A program made the translations under genes and the position numbers. A DNA stretch of 25,824 bases, from assembly GCA_023253575.1 (NCBI GenBank), contig JALRGB010000138.1, forward strand, positions 1 through 25,824, read 5' to 3'. Source of the stretch: Verrucomicrobiales bacterium (GTDB lineage Bacteria; Verrucomicrobiota; Verrucomicrobiia; Verrucomicrobiales; V1-33). Under the pieces are notes generated by a model that saw nothing but the letters and a program-made list of their open reading frames with translations, had not been told where the DNA came from and searched no databases. Shown one piece after another: positions 8,797 to 15,561 of the stretch. How positions within the stretch are numbered: position 1 is the stretch's first letter; the number at the start of each line of letters is the position of its first letter.

Positions 8797-10086
8797 CTAG
8801 ATTTTAATGAAAAGCCGTCGACGCCACATCCAGAAGAGAATGGACCACAATATCAACAGAATCACCGCCCCGCGCCACATCGGAGCCAGACCGTCACCCA
8901 GCGCCTGAAATGCCCGGTCGACGCCATGTGTGGTCAGCGCACGGGACCAGAAATCCCCCGTGGTGTGGACCAAAACATACATCGCGATCGAGTTCATGCC
9001 GATGACCACCAATGGGAAAAAAAGTCGGCGCCAGCCGAGTACGTCCGCCACCGCATAGAAGCTGGCCATGAATAAAAAGCACCAGCCACCACTGAAGAGG
9101 ACCCACGACGGAGTCCAGATTTTCTTGACCACCGGACAAACACCCAAGCGCTCGAGGGCCCATCCTGCGACCAGCGCCGCCAGTCCCGCCAGCGTAAGTC
9201 GGCCCACCACCGCCCAGCGGGACCGGGTCGAACCGGTGTGGCGGGAGTCGCACAGCGCTTGTCCGGCAAAAAGCCCGAGGAGCATAGTTCCGAGCGTGGG
9301 AATGAAGCTGAGCGTTGAGTAGCCGCCGCCGCTGCCGACGAATGGGTTTTCGCGTGGAAAGAGGTTGAGGAACCAGCGGTCAAAGGCCCAGGCTGGGTTG
9401 GTATTCAAGTTCCAATGGGCGGCAAATCCTCCGAATGAGTGAGCCCATTGCGCCGGTACGTTGCGGGCCGTCAGGTCCGTGTCGGGGCCAGGTGATGGCC
9501 AGACCGCAAAGAGCGCCCAGTAGCCCAGAAGAATGGCCGCCAACGATATCCAGCGCGTCCGCTCGCGCGCCAGCGCCAGCGCAAACAACAAGGGATAACC
9601 CAATCCGATCTGAGACAACGTGTCTTCAAACGTCCAGTACGTCTGCGGGCGGTCGATACTGCGCAGAAAAACACCGAGCAAGACCAGCATCAGCCCACGC
9701 CAGCACGCGTGCCACCAAAGGCGGGCCGGTGAATCACCCCGGGCCAGCCGTCCAGCCAACGAAAACGGCAGCGCCACACCCACCATGAAACTGAAGGACG
9801 GCTGAATCAAATCATGCAGATGACACCCGGCCCACTCAACATGTTCCGCTTGCTGCCCTAGCCACGCCCAAACCGCCTGCCCCGGAAAATGGCTAGCCAC
9901 CGCGCTGAGGTGCATCAGCTCCGCCGCCATCAAAAACATGACCAGCCCGCGATAGGCATCGAGCGAAACCAGCCTCGCCGGCGGCAAGGGCGAATCCGGC
10001 GGCAAGGGCGACGTCAGGCTGGTGGCGGCGGCGGATGGCGCAACCATCGGTTCATGAGTTGTCTTGGGATCGACAGATGGCGGCAT
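8797..10086 (-). CDS. HGSNAT/NagX-like membrane acyltransferase (DUF5009 type)
   Basis: This 429-residue polytopic membrane protein is related to heparan-alpha-glucosaminide N-acetyltransferase and bacterial NagX/DUF5009 proteins, which are predicted to acetylate (amino) sugars across the membrane. The signature RLVSLDAYRG is at 38-47, followed by a first-loop His (EHVEW, H82) and HDLIQPSFSFMVG from 91, matching the family 'H..W.G....DL..P.F.F..G' block. Later segments show 'LPTLGTMLLGLFAG'-like and 'GMNSIAMYVLVH' family features. The ATG at 10086 is supported by GAGG with a 7-base spacer. The Pro/Ala-rich N-terminal 35 residues are cytoplasmic and contain a duplicated hexapeptide. The CNT nucleoside transporter lies 32 bases downstream. 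The true acceptor is unknown. Confidence 0.88.
   Translation of the reverse strand: MPPSVDPKTTHEPMVAPSAAATSLTSPLPPDSPLPPARLVSLDAYRGLVMFLMAAELMHLSAVASHFPGQAVWAWLGQQAEHVEWAGCHLHDLIQPSFSFMVGVALPFSLAGRLARGDSPARLWWHACWRGLMLVLLGVFLRSIDRPQTYWTFEDTLSQIGLGYPLLFALALARERTRWISLAAILLGYWALFAVWPSPGPDTDLTARNVPAQWAHSFGGFAAHWNLNTNPAWAFDRWFLNLFPRENPFVGSGGGYSTLSFIPTLGTMLLGLFAGQALCDSRHTGSTRSRWAVVGRLTLAGLAALVAGWALERLGVCPVVKKIWTPSWVLFSGGWCFLFMASFYAVADVLGWRRLFFPLVVIGMNSIAMYVLVHTTGDFWSRALTTHGVDRAFQALGDGLAPMWRGAVILLILWSILFWMWRRRLFIKI
9978..10011. repeat. Short tandem repeat inside the acyltransferase gene
   Basis: Two exact 16-base copies (CCGGCGGCAAGGGCGA at 9978-9993 and 9996-10011; period 18) encode the duplicated SPLPPD/SPLPPA segment in the cytoplasmic leader of the acyltransferase. 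It is in frame and so compatible with copy-number change by slippage. Confidence 0.7.
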
Positions 10087-10191
10087 GGCGTATCCTCGTC
10101 ACGACCGGGCGGTCGGCCAAGCCTATTCTGCCGGAAAGATCTTGGCCGGAATGATCCTGCGTCGCCCATTGGTCGGCGGATTCGGGATGGC

Positions 10192-10863
10192 TCAGTGTGA
10201 AGGCGGGTCTGTGGTCGGCGGGTTTTGGGCGGCGGCGGCTTCCAGAGCGGCCATATGGGCGATGCGGTGAGTGCGTTCCTCGGGTGTTTCGAAGACAATT
10301 TCTTTCAGGGCGCCGTGTTCTTTGCGGTAGTGGCCGATCAAGGCGCCTTCTCGATTGTATACTTTCTCGTCGCCATGAAATCGTTCATCGCTGTCGAAGG
10401 TGGATTCGGCCTGCAGGACGCCGTTGTCATGCCAGCGGAGATACGGTCCTTCGGCGAGATCGCGGGCGTTGAGGACGACTTCGATCTTTTTTTGACCATT
10501 GGAGTGATAGTTCACGCAGGTCAGGGGCAATCCATCGTCGTAGCGCCGGTCTTCGATGATTTTTCCCTTGGGTGTCCAGCGGGTGACGGAGCCGTGTTTT
10601 TTGCCATTGCGATAAGGAATGCGTTTCTGTACGGCGGCCGGGCTACTGGCGGGATGGAGCTCGACGGCTTCGCCAGTAAACGGGGTGGCCTCGCCCGGAC
10701 GGTAAGCCAGACCGTCCGCACGCACCTCGACGGGCACGGCGACTGCCTCCGCCGCTGTTTTTGAGGACGGGGGTTTTTTCTCCCGGGAATCACACTGCAC
10801 CAGCACGGGGGCGAGGCTCAGCAGGACGCCGACGGCCAGACGAGAATAGTCATGTCTTCTCAT
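10192..10863 (-). CDS. Putative MORN-repeat (YwqK-like) lipoprotein
   Basis: This 223-residue protein starts at the ATG at 10863, supported by AGAAGG just upstream; a frame extension to 10899 has no such signal. The N-terminus MRRHDYSRLAVGVLLSLAP is a signal sequence reaching Cys24 (VLVQC), so it may be a lipoprotein, although Gln at -1 is atypical of a lipobox. The centre has MORN-like units: YRNGKKHGSVTRWTPKGK, LTCVNYHSNGQKKIEVVL, EGPYLRWHDNGVLQAESTF, FHGDEKVYNREGALIGHY. This is the arrangement seen in YwqK-type 'antitoxin component' annotations, for which an antitoxin role is rarely shown. An Ala/Pro-rich tail follows. It lies 105 bases upstream of the acyltransferase gene and diverges from pyrG. 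Confidence 0.75.
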   Translation of the reverse strand: MRRHDYSRLAVGVLLSLAPVLVQCDSREKKPPSSKTAAEAVAVPVEVRADGLAYRPGEATPFTGEAVELHPASSPAAVQKRIPYRNGKKHGSVTRWTPKGKIIEDRRYDDGLPLTCVNYHSNGQKKIEVVLNARDLAEGPYLRWHDNGVLQAESTFDSDERFHGDEKVYNREGALIGHYRKEHGALKEIVFETPEERTHRIAHMAALEAAAAQNPPTTDPPSH

Positions 10864-10975
10864 TATCCTTCTCTGTGGGGTCGCTGGCGTCGATGTCAAC
10901 CCATGCCGCCCCCAGCTGCCGGTTCGGGGCCGCCCTCATAAGTGAAGGAAGTGTGCGAGAATGAGTGCGGCTGAT

Positions 10976-11004
10976 TTGACACTCAGCGCTGGGGCGGCTT
11001 TGAT
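10976..11004 (+). promoter_or_regulatory. Candidate pyrG promoter
   Basis: A perfect TTGACA (-35, 10976-10981) is followed after 17 bases by TTTGAT (10999-11004; four of six matches to TATAAT). Transcription would begin at about 11010-11012, on top of the pyrG ATG at 11010, implying a leaderless or nearly leaderless mRNA. The box match and spacing are seen; promoter activity is inference. Confidence 0.35.
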
Positions 11005-11009
11005 TGGAG

Positions 11010-12626
11010 ATGCGGCATATCAAATACGTTTTTGTTACGGGTGGGGTGGTCAGTTCACTGGGCAAGGGGCTTACGGCGGCGTCATTGGGGACGCTGCTGG
11101 AGTTGCGCGGCCTGAAGGTGGTGCTGCAAAAATTTGATCCGTATCTCAATGTCGATCCGGGCACGATGTCGCCGTACGAGCATGGTGAGGTGTATGTGTT
11201 GGACGACGGGGCGGAGACGGATCTTGATTTGGGGCATTATGAACGGTTTACGTCGCAACCGCTGACCCGACTGAATAATTTGACCAGTGGTCAAGTGTAC
11301 CAGAGCGTGTTGCGGAAAGAACGTCGCGGGGATTATTTAGGAAAGACGATCCAGGTGATTCCGCATGTGACCAACGAGATCAAGGACCGCATTCGCGAAG
11401 TTGGGGCTGCTTCTGGGGCGGATGTCATCATCACGGAAATTGGCGGGACGACCGGGGACATTGAAGGCCTGCCATTTCTTGAGGCGCTGCGTCAGTTTGC
11501 GATCGAGGCAGGTCGCGACAATGTGTTGTTTATTCACGTCACATTGGTGCCGTACATCAAGGCGGCGGGCGAGTTGAAGTCGAAACCGTCGCAGCAATCG
11601 GTGGCGAAGTTGCGCGAGATTGGCATTCAGCCGCAAATTCTTGTGTGCCGCACGGAGCATGCGATTGATCAGGAGTTGCGCGAGAAGCTGGCGATTTTCT
11701 GCAATGTGCGATCGGATGCGGTGATTGAGGAGGTGGATGTGGACCACAGTGTGTATGAATTGCCGTTGGTTTTGCGGCGGGAGGGGATGGATGCGCTGGT
11801 GTGTGAGTTTCTGAAGCTGGACACGCGCGAGCCGGATTTGACCGAGTGGACGGCCTTTGTGGAGCATTTGATCCGTCCGCGGCATCATGTCCGGATCGGG
11901 GTGGTCGGGAAGTACATTGAGTTGCAGGATGCGTACAAGTCTGTTTATGAAGCCTTAACGCATGCGGGAGCGTTCAATGACGCCAAGGTAGAGCTGATCC
12001 GGCTGGAGGCTGAGGTGTTGGAAGAAACCGGTACGGCGCCCGAATTGGCCAGCATTGACGGGATTTTGGTGCCGGGCGGTTTTGGCGAGCGCGGCATTGA
12101 GGGCAAGATTGTGGCGGCGCGTTATGCGCGTGAGCACCGGGTTCCTTATCTGGGACTGTGCCTGGGCATGCAGATTGCCACCATTGAATTTGCCCGCGAT
12201 GTCTGCGGTCTGGAAGGAGCCAACAGTACCGAATTTGAGCCCCACCCGACGCACCCGGTGATCGCCATTCTGGAAGAACAGAAAGTGGTGACCAAAAAAG
12301 GCGGTACCATGCGGCTGGGGTCGTATCCCTGCGATCTGCGGCCCGGCACTCTGGCGGCCCGGCTCTACGGAAAACCAACCATCCACGAACGTCACCGCCA
12401 CCGCTTTGAGTTCAACCCCGACTATCGCGAACGCCTCGAGGCGGCCGGACTGGTCGTCTCCGGTACGTCGCCCGACGGTTTGCTGGCGGAAATCATCGAG
12501 CTGCCGCAACATCCGTTTTTCATTGCCAGTCAGTTCCATCCGGAGTTTTTGAGCAAGCCGACGCGACCGCATCCACTCTTTGCTGGGTTTATTGCGGCGG
12601 CGCTGGAGCGGCGTAAGAACTCCTGA
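11010..12626 (+). CDS. pyrG: CTP synthase
   Basis: This 538-residue cytosolic enzyme makes CTP from UTP, ATP and glutamine, the last step of de novo pyrimidine nucleotide synthesis. The N-terminal amidoligase domain has the P-loop VTGGVVSSLGKGLTAASLG (about 9-27), the UTP/Mg region DDGAETDLDLGHYERF (65-80) and the ITEIGGTTGDIE block (141-152). The C-terminal class I glutamine amidotransferase domain has the oxyanion region LVPGGFGERG, nucleophile Cys384 in GLCLGMQ, and His510/Glu512 in SQFHPEF. All catalytic residues are present and length is normal. The ATG at 11010 starts the canonical MRHIKYVFVTGG; a TTG six bases earlier is possible but not needed. GGAG abuts the ATG with no spacing, so it is not a useful ribosome site. 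A GT-C glycosyltransferase gene begins 10 bases after the stop. Confidence 0.98.
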   Translation: MRHIKYVFVTGGVVSSLGKGLTAASLGTLLELRGLKVVLQKFDPYLNVDPGTMSPYEHGEVYVLDDGAETDLDLGHYERFTSQPLTRLNNLTSGQVYQSVLRKERRGDYLGKTIQVIPHVTNEIKDRIREVGAASGADVIITEIGGTTGDIEGLPFLEALRQFAIEAGRDNVLFIHVTLVPYIKAAGELKSKPSQQSVAKLREIGIQPQILVCRTEHAIDQELREKLAIFCNVRSDAVIEEVDVDHSVYELPLVLRREGMDALVCEFLKLDTREPDLTEWTAFVEHLIRPRHHVRIGVVGKYIELQDAYKSVYEALTHAGAFNDAKVELIRLEAEVLEETGTAPELASIDGILVPGGFGERGIEGKIVAARYAREHRVPYLGLCLGMQIATIEFARDVCGLEGANSTEFEPHPTHPVIAILEEQKVVTKKGGTMRLGSYPCDLRPGTLAARLYGKPTIHERHRHRFEFNPDYRERLEAAGLVVSGTSPDGLLAEIIELPQHPFFIASQFHPEFLSKPTRPHPLFAGFIAAALERRKNS

Positions 12627-12636
12627 TTGGGTCGTC

Positions 12637-14577
12637 ATGAGCAGGCTGCCTCTTCCACGTCCGACTCGTGCCGTGGCGGTGGCGATGGCGTTGTTGCTCC
12701 TGCTGGCGGCCGGATGTTTTTGGTATGCGGATGAGGCGGCGGCGGGGCCGAAAGCGGAGCAGCGGCTGGTGGCGTGGGTGGGGGAGAAACCGCCGCATTG
12801 GCACTTGGTGACGCGCGTCTGGCTGCCTCGTGTCGCTTGGGTCAACGGGTGGCTGATCGTGGCAGCAGCCATGGTGCTGCCATGGGCGCAACGGCCGGTA
12901 CGGTCGCTGGGGCCCGATGACTTGAGCGCGGCGGATGGTTCTGGCGGTCTGGGCCGCGACGGGCCGCGGGTCCGGCGTTGGGGATGGTGCGGGGTGGTGG
13001 TGTTGGCCGGGCTGGCTGGGTGGTCGACGCTCCCGCGTCTCGGGCAGAGTGTGTGGGGTGATGAGGGGCGTACGCTGCGGGAGTGTGTGGTGGGGCAGTT
13101 TTTTCCGGGTGAGGACGGGGCCTTGAGATTTGATGAGGCGACTTGGGGCGATGCCTTTTTTCATTTTCGCACACCGAACAATCATGTGCTGTACAGTGTG
13201 GTGGCGAGGGCGTGGCATGAGGTCTGGTGGCGGCCTAGAGACGGGGCGGGGGATGCGTATTTTTCGGAAGTGGCATTGCGGTTGCCGGCTTGGTTGGCCG
13301 GGTTGGCGGCGGTGCTGGGGGTGGCCCGACTGGGGGCCGTGTGCGGGTGGCGGCGAGCCGGCTGGTGGGCGGCGGCGCTGCTGGTGTTGCATCCGGGATT
13401 CACGCGATACGCGGCCGAGGCGCGCGGGTATGCGTTTTTGATGGCGCTCGGGCCGTGGTTGATGGTGGCCTTGATGATGGCGGTGCGCACCGGGCGGTGG
13501 CGCTGGTGGCTGCTGGCCGGAGCGTGCGACTTTGCGTTGATGTATACTTGGCCTCTCAGCGTGCATTATGTGCTGGTCGCCAACGGTTGTGCGCTGGCGG
13601 CGGTCGTTGCAACGGGTGATCGGACAGGTCGCGAGCGCTCGGTCCTAGGCCTGCGCTGGGGGCTGACCGCGCTGGCGGCAGCGGCCGTGTGGGCCCAGCT
13701 TTTTGTGCCGTGTGTGATCCAGTTGCGGTACTGGCTGCAGGGGGCCGGGGCCCGAGTGGAGGCGGGCGGCGCGGGCTGGGTCGATGCCTTGGGCTTGCTG
13801 ATGAGCGGGCGGGTCTGGGCTGAGACGGATGCGGCAAATCCATTATTGATGCCATGGGAGAGGATGTGGCCGACGCAGGCGTGGGTGGTGTTACTGGCCG
13901 GGGCCCTGATCCTGGGAGGATTGGTCGGCGGGATGGTGGCCGGATGGCGGCGCACGCCGGCCTTGCGCGGGTGGTTGCCGGTACTGGTGCTCCCGCCCGC
14001 CGGTATCATGGCGCAGGCAGCCTTCACCGGGAGCGTGCTGTATCCATGGTACATCATGATCGGAGTGCCCGGAATGATGCTGGCGCTGGCCATCGGCTTG
14101 GAGGCCGGTGCTACCCGGCTCACCCGCTCCGCTTTCGGCCAGACGATCGTCGTGGCGAGCGGCATCGCCCTCTGGGCGCTGATCGGGGCCCCCGTCCGGC
14201 ATACGCTGCGGCATCACCCGATCGAACCAAATCGCGAAGCGGCCTGGCTCGTGCAGCCGGTCATAAATCCCTATCACCCTGATTATCAAAAAACCGTGAT
14301 AACAGCGGGCTTCCTCATGCAGAATTCCATTTATGATCCGGGCCTGAGGGAGTTCAAGACGGTGGAAGAATTGCGGGCGCTGATGGAGGAGGCGGGCCGG
14401 ACGGGACGCGACGTGGCGGTCACCTACGGCCAGCCGCAACTCGGCCGTCTCGTCTATCCGGAAATCATGGCGGTGCTGGATGACCCGGCCGTCTTCCGCC
14501 CGGTGGCGGTGCTGCCCGGCCAAGAAGCGTATTGTACACGCCATATCGTGCGCCATACCCCGGCGGCGGCGCGCTGA
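12637..14577 (+). CDS. GT-C fold membrane glycosyltransferase (GT39/ArnT-like)
   Basis: This 646-residue polytopic membrane protein has about a dozen hydrophobic segments. After two N-terminal helices comes a large first external loop containing WGDEGRTLRE (Asp142-Glu143). Such an acidic pair marks GT-C enzymes that use polyprenyl-phosphate sugars (GT39, GT83/ArnT, PMT). It is followed by HFRTPNNHVLYSVV, resembling the 'N.HPLYY' segment of that family. The rest has alternating helices and a hydrophilic C-terminal domain (from about KTVEELRALMEEAGR), probably periplasmic. The ATG at 12637 lies 10 bases after the pyrG stop; a TTG-initiated extension into pyrG is unlikely. Translational coupling with pyrG is plausible. 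Donor and acceptor are unknown, and the overall family match is moderate. Confidence 0.8.
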   Translation: MSRLPLPRPTRAVAVAMALLLLLAAGCFWYADEAAAGPKAEQRLVAWVGEKPPHWHLVTRVWLPRVAWVNGWLIVAAAMVLPWAQRPVRSLGPDDLSAADGSGGLGRDGPRVRRWGWCGVVVLAGLAGWSTLPRLGQSVWGDEGRTLRECVVGQFFPGEDGALRFDEATWGDAFFHFRTPNNHVLYSVVARAWHEVWWRPRDGAGDAYFSEVALRLPAWLAGLAAVLGVARLGAVCGWRRAGWWAAALLVLHPGFTRYAAEARGYAFLMALGPWLMVALMMAVRTGRWRWWLLAGACDFALMYTWPLSVHYVLVANGCALAAVVATGDRTGRERSVLGLRWGLTALAAAAVWAQLFVPCVIQLRYWLQGAGARVEAGGAGWVDALGLLMSGRVWAETDAANPLLMPWERMWPTQAWVVLLAGALILGGLVGGMVAGWRRTPALRGWLPVLVLPPAGIMAQAAFTGSVLYPWYIMIGVPGMMLALAIGLEAGATRLTRSAFGQTIVVASGIALWALIGAPVRHTLRHHPIEPNREAAWLVQPVINPYHPDYQKTVITAGFLMQNSIYDPGLREFKTVEELRALMEEAGRTGRDVAVTYGQPQLGRLVYPEIMAVLDDPAVFRPVAVLPGQEAYCTRHIVRHTPAAAR

Positions 14578-14639
14578 GCGGCGGCAGGTCGGCAGTCGGC
14601 ACGGTGGTATTGACGGTCAGCCGCGCGGCGCCTGACGGC

Positions 14640-14744
14640 CACCCTCACCTCCACCTTCTTCCCGGCAAGATCCAACCTCACGTCCTCAACCTGCCAGGGC
14701 TCCGAAAGCCCCAGCACCCGATAGTAAAACTCCTTGTCGTTTAT
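14640..14744 (-). pseudogene. N-terminal remnant of an ISL3-type transposase
   Basis: Reading the minus strand, the frame gives NDKEFYYRVLGLSEPW followed by QVEDVRLDLAGKKVEVRVAV. This closely matches the start of ISL3-family transposases (D.EFY..LGL..PW.V..V.LD....VEV.V). The family resemblance ends near 14640, and the zinc-finger and catalytic regions are absent. The codon where the start would be expected is ATA (14742-14744), directly after an in-frame TGA, consistent with a lost ATG. The fragment sits just past the glycosyltransferase gene and marks an old insertion. No inverted repeats of the element were identified. Confidence 0.65.
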
Positions 14745-15133
14745 TCCTCACCCCATCCAATCCGCCTCCACCTGCAAGAAAAACCACGCTGTTTGCAGAA
14801 GACCCGGTTCCCTTGGGGCCCTTTGCTTAGAACATGGATTCCGGTGCTAACAGTGCCGACTATTGTGGATACTATACTCGCCGGCCCCATGTGCGAGGAA
14901 GCTGCAAGGAGAGGTGAGGGCTCTTGCATCATCTGGCGGAGCGTAACCGGGAGGATGCTAGATCTCGGCGGATTGCGCTCACTATTTGGACCGAACACGT
15001 TTACTGCCACGAGAACGTGCTTCGTACGGTTGCCTTCCGGTGAGTGCACATGCACTGAAGAAATTGTAAACGTAGAACCCAGTCCAGGGCTGAATTGAGG
15101 AGTACATATTACAGATTTAAAATCTACGCACAA

Positions 15134-15274
15134 ATGCCACAAACAGCCCATGTCGTGTTCGCTTTCGTCATTCTTTTTCTTAGCGCAGTTTTCATTCCAG
15201 CGGGTGGGAGATTGTGGGTCGGGATTGCGGTTGTTGTGGTGGGTGTTGCAATACATGTATTGCGGCGGCGCTGA
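15134..15274 (+). CDS. Possible 46-residue two-helix membrane peptide
   Basis: An ATG-started frame encodes a short hydrophobic protein: MPQTAHVVFAFVILFLSAVF, a PAGGR turn, then LWVGIAVVVVGVAIHVL and a terminal RRR. Two near-perfect membrane helices with a Gly-rich turn and an Arg cap look protein-like. No Shine-Dalgarno is evident before the ATG, and an overlapping frame (15150-15401) could be argued instead. The frame is open upstream to 15059, with a TTG at 15095 as an alternative start. No family is recognised. It lies between the transposase remnant and the CotH-type gene. Confidence 0.4.
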   Translation: MPQTAHVVFAFVILFLSAVFIPAGGRLWVGIAVVVVGVAIHVLRRR

Positions 15275-15515
15275 AGAAATAAAGTTTGGTATCCGTCCGG
15301 GCAAGCTCTCTGTGGTGTTTGGTGCCAATGGCGCGAGGGTTGAGCCTTGGGCGCAGGTGCTCCGAACCATCTTGAGGCAAATGGAGCTCGCAATCCGTTG
15401 AAACAACACATAAAAAAGCGGTCGCACCCCTTCCGCCACACCTCTGCCCGCTACGCTCAAGCGAGCAGACCGCCGGATTCCGCTGACCAAATGATTTTCT
15501 GGTTGGCTGCAACAA

Positions 15516-15549
15516 TTGTGTTGCCGTGAAGTTGGCTTTTTATTATAGA
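15516..15549 (+). promoter_or_regulatory. Candidate promoter of the CotH-type gene
   Basis: TTGCCG (15521-15526), a 17-base spacer and TATAGA (15544-15549) form one sigma70-like pairing. TTGTGT (15516-15521) with TATTAT (15541-15546; five of six matches) at 19 bases is an alternative. Either puts the transcription start within about 5-10 bases of the ATG at 15562, giving a very short leader. Confidence 0.3.
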
Positions 15550-15561
15550 CCCACGCATACT

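Larger units (their letters stand above)
14578..15525. other. 948-bp low-coding region at the left edge of the accessory segment
   Basis: This region holds an ISL3-type transposase remnant (14640-14744, minus) and a possible 46-codon membrane peptide (15134-15274, plus). A further plus-strand frame with an ATG at 14889 and stop at 15098 encodes 69 residues with several Cys (ending RLPSGECTCTEEIVNVEPS). It has no recognised domain and no ribosome site, so I leave it uncalled. A 249-codon minus-strand frame at 14741-15490 has no plausible domain or composition. No tRNA or clear terminator was recognised. Confidence 0.6.

Noticed and set aside
12589..13566. 325-codon minus-strand frame opposite the glycosyltransferase
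   Set aside because: It is extremely rich in Arg, Pro, His and Gln, the usual antisense artefact of a GC-rich membrane protein gene.
14889..15098. 69-codon plus-strand frame with several Cys residues
   Set aside because: The residue pattern is somewhat protein-like, but no ribosome site, promoter or family supports it. It is noted in the intergenic entry only.
14741..15490. 249-codon minus-strand frame in the low-coding region
   Set aside because: It covers the intergenic region without domain, signal peptide or ribosome site, and conflicts with the hydrophobic 46-residue frame; the composition looks random.
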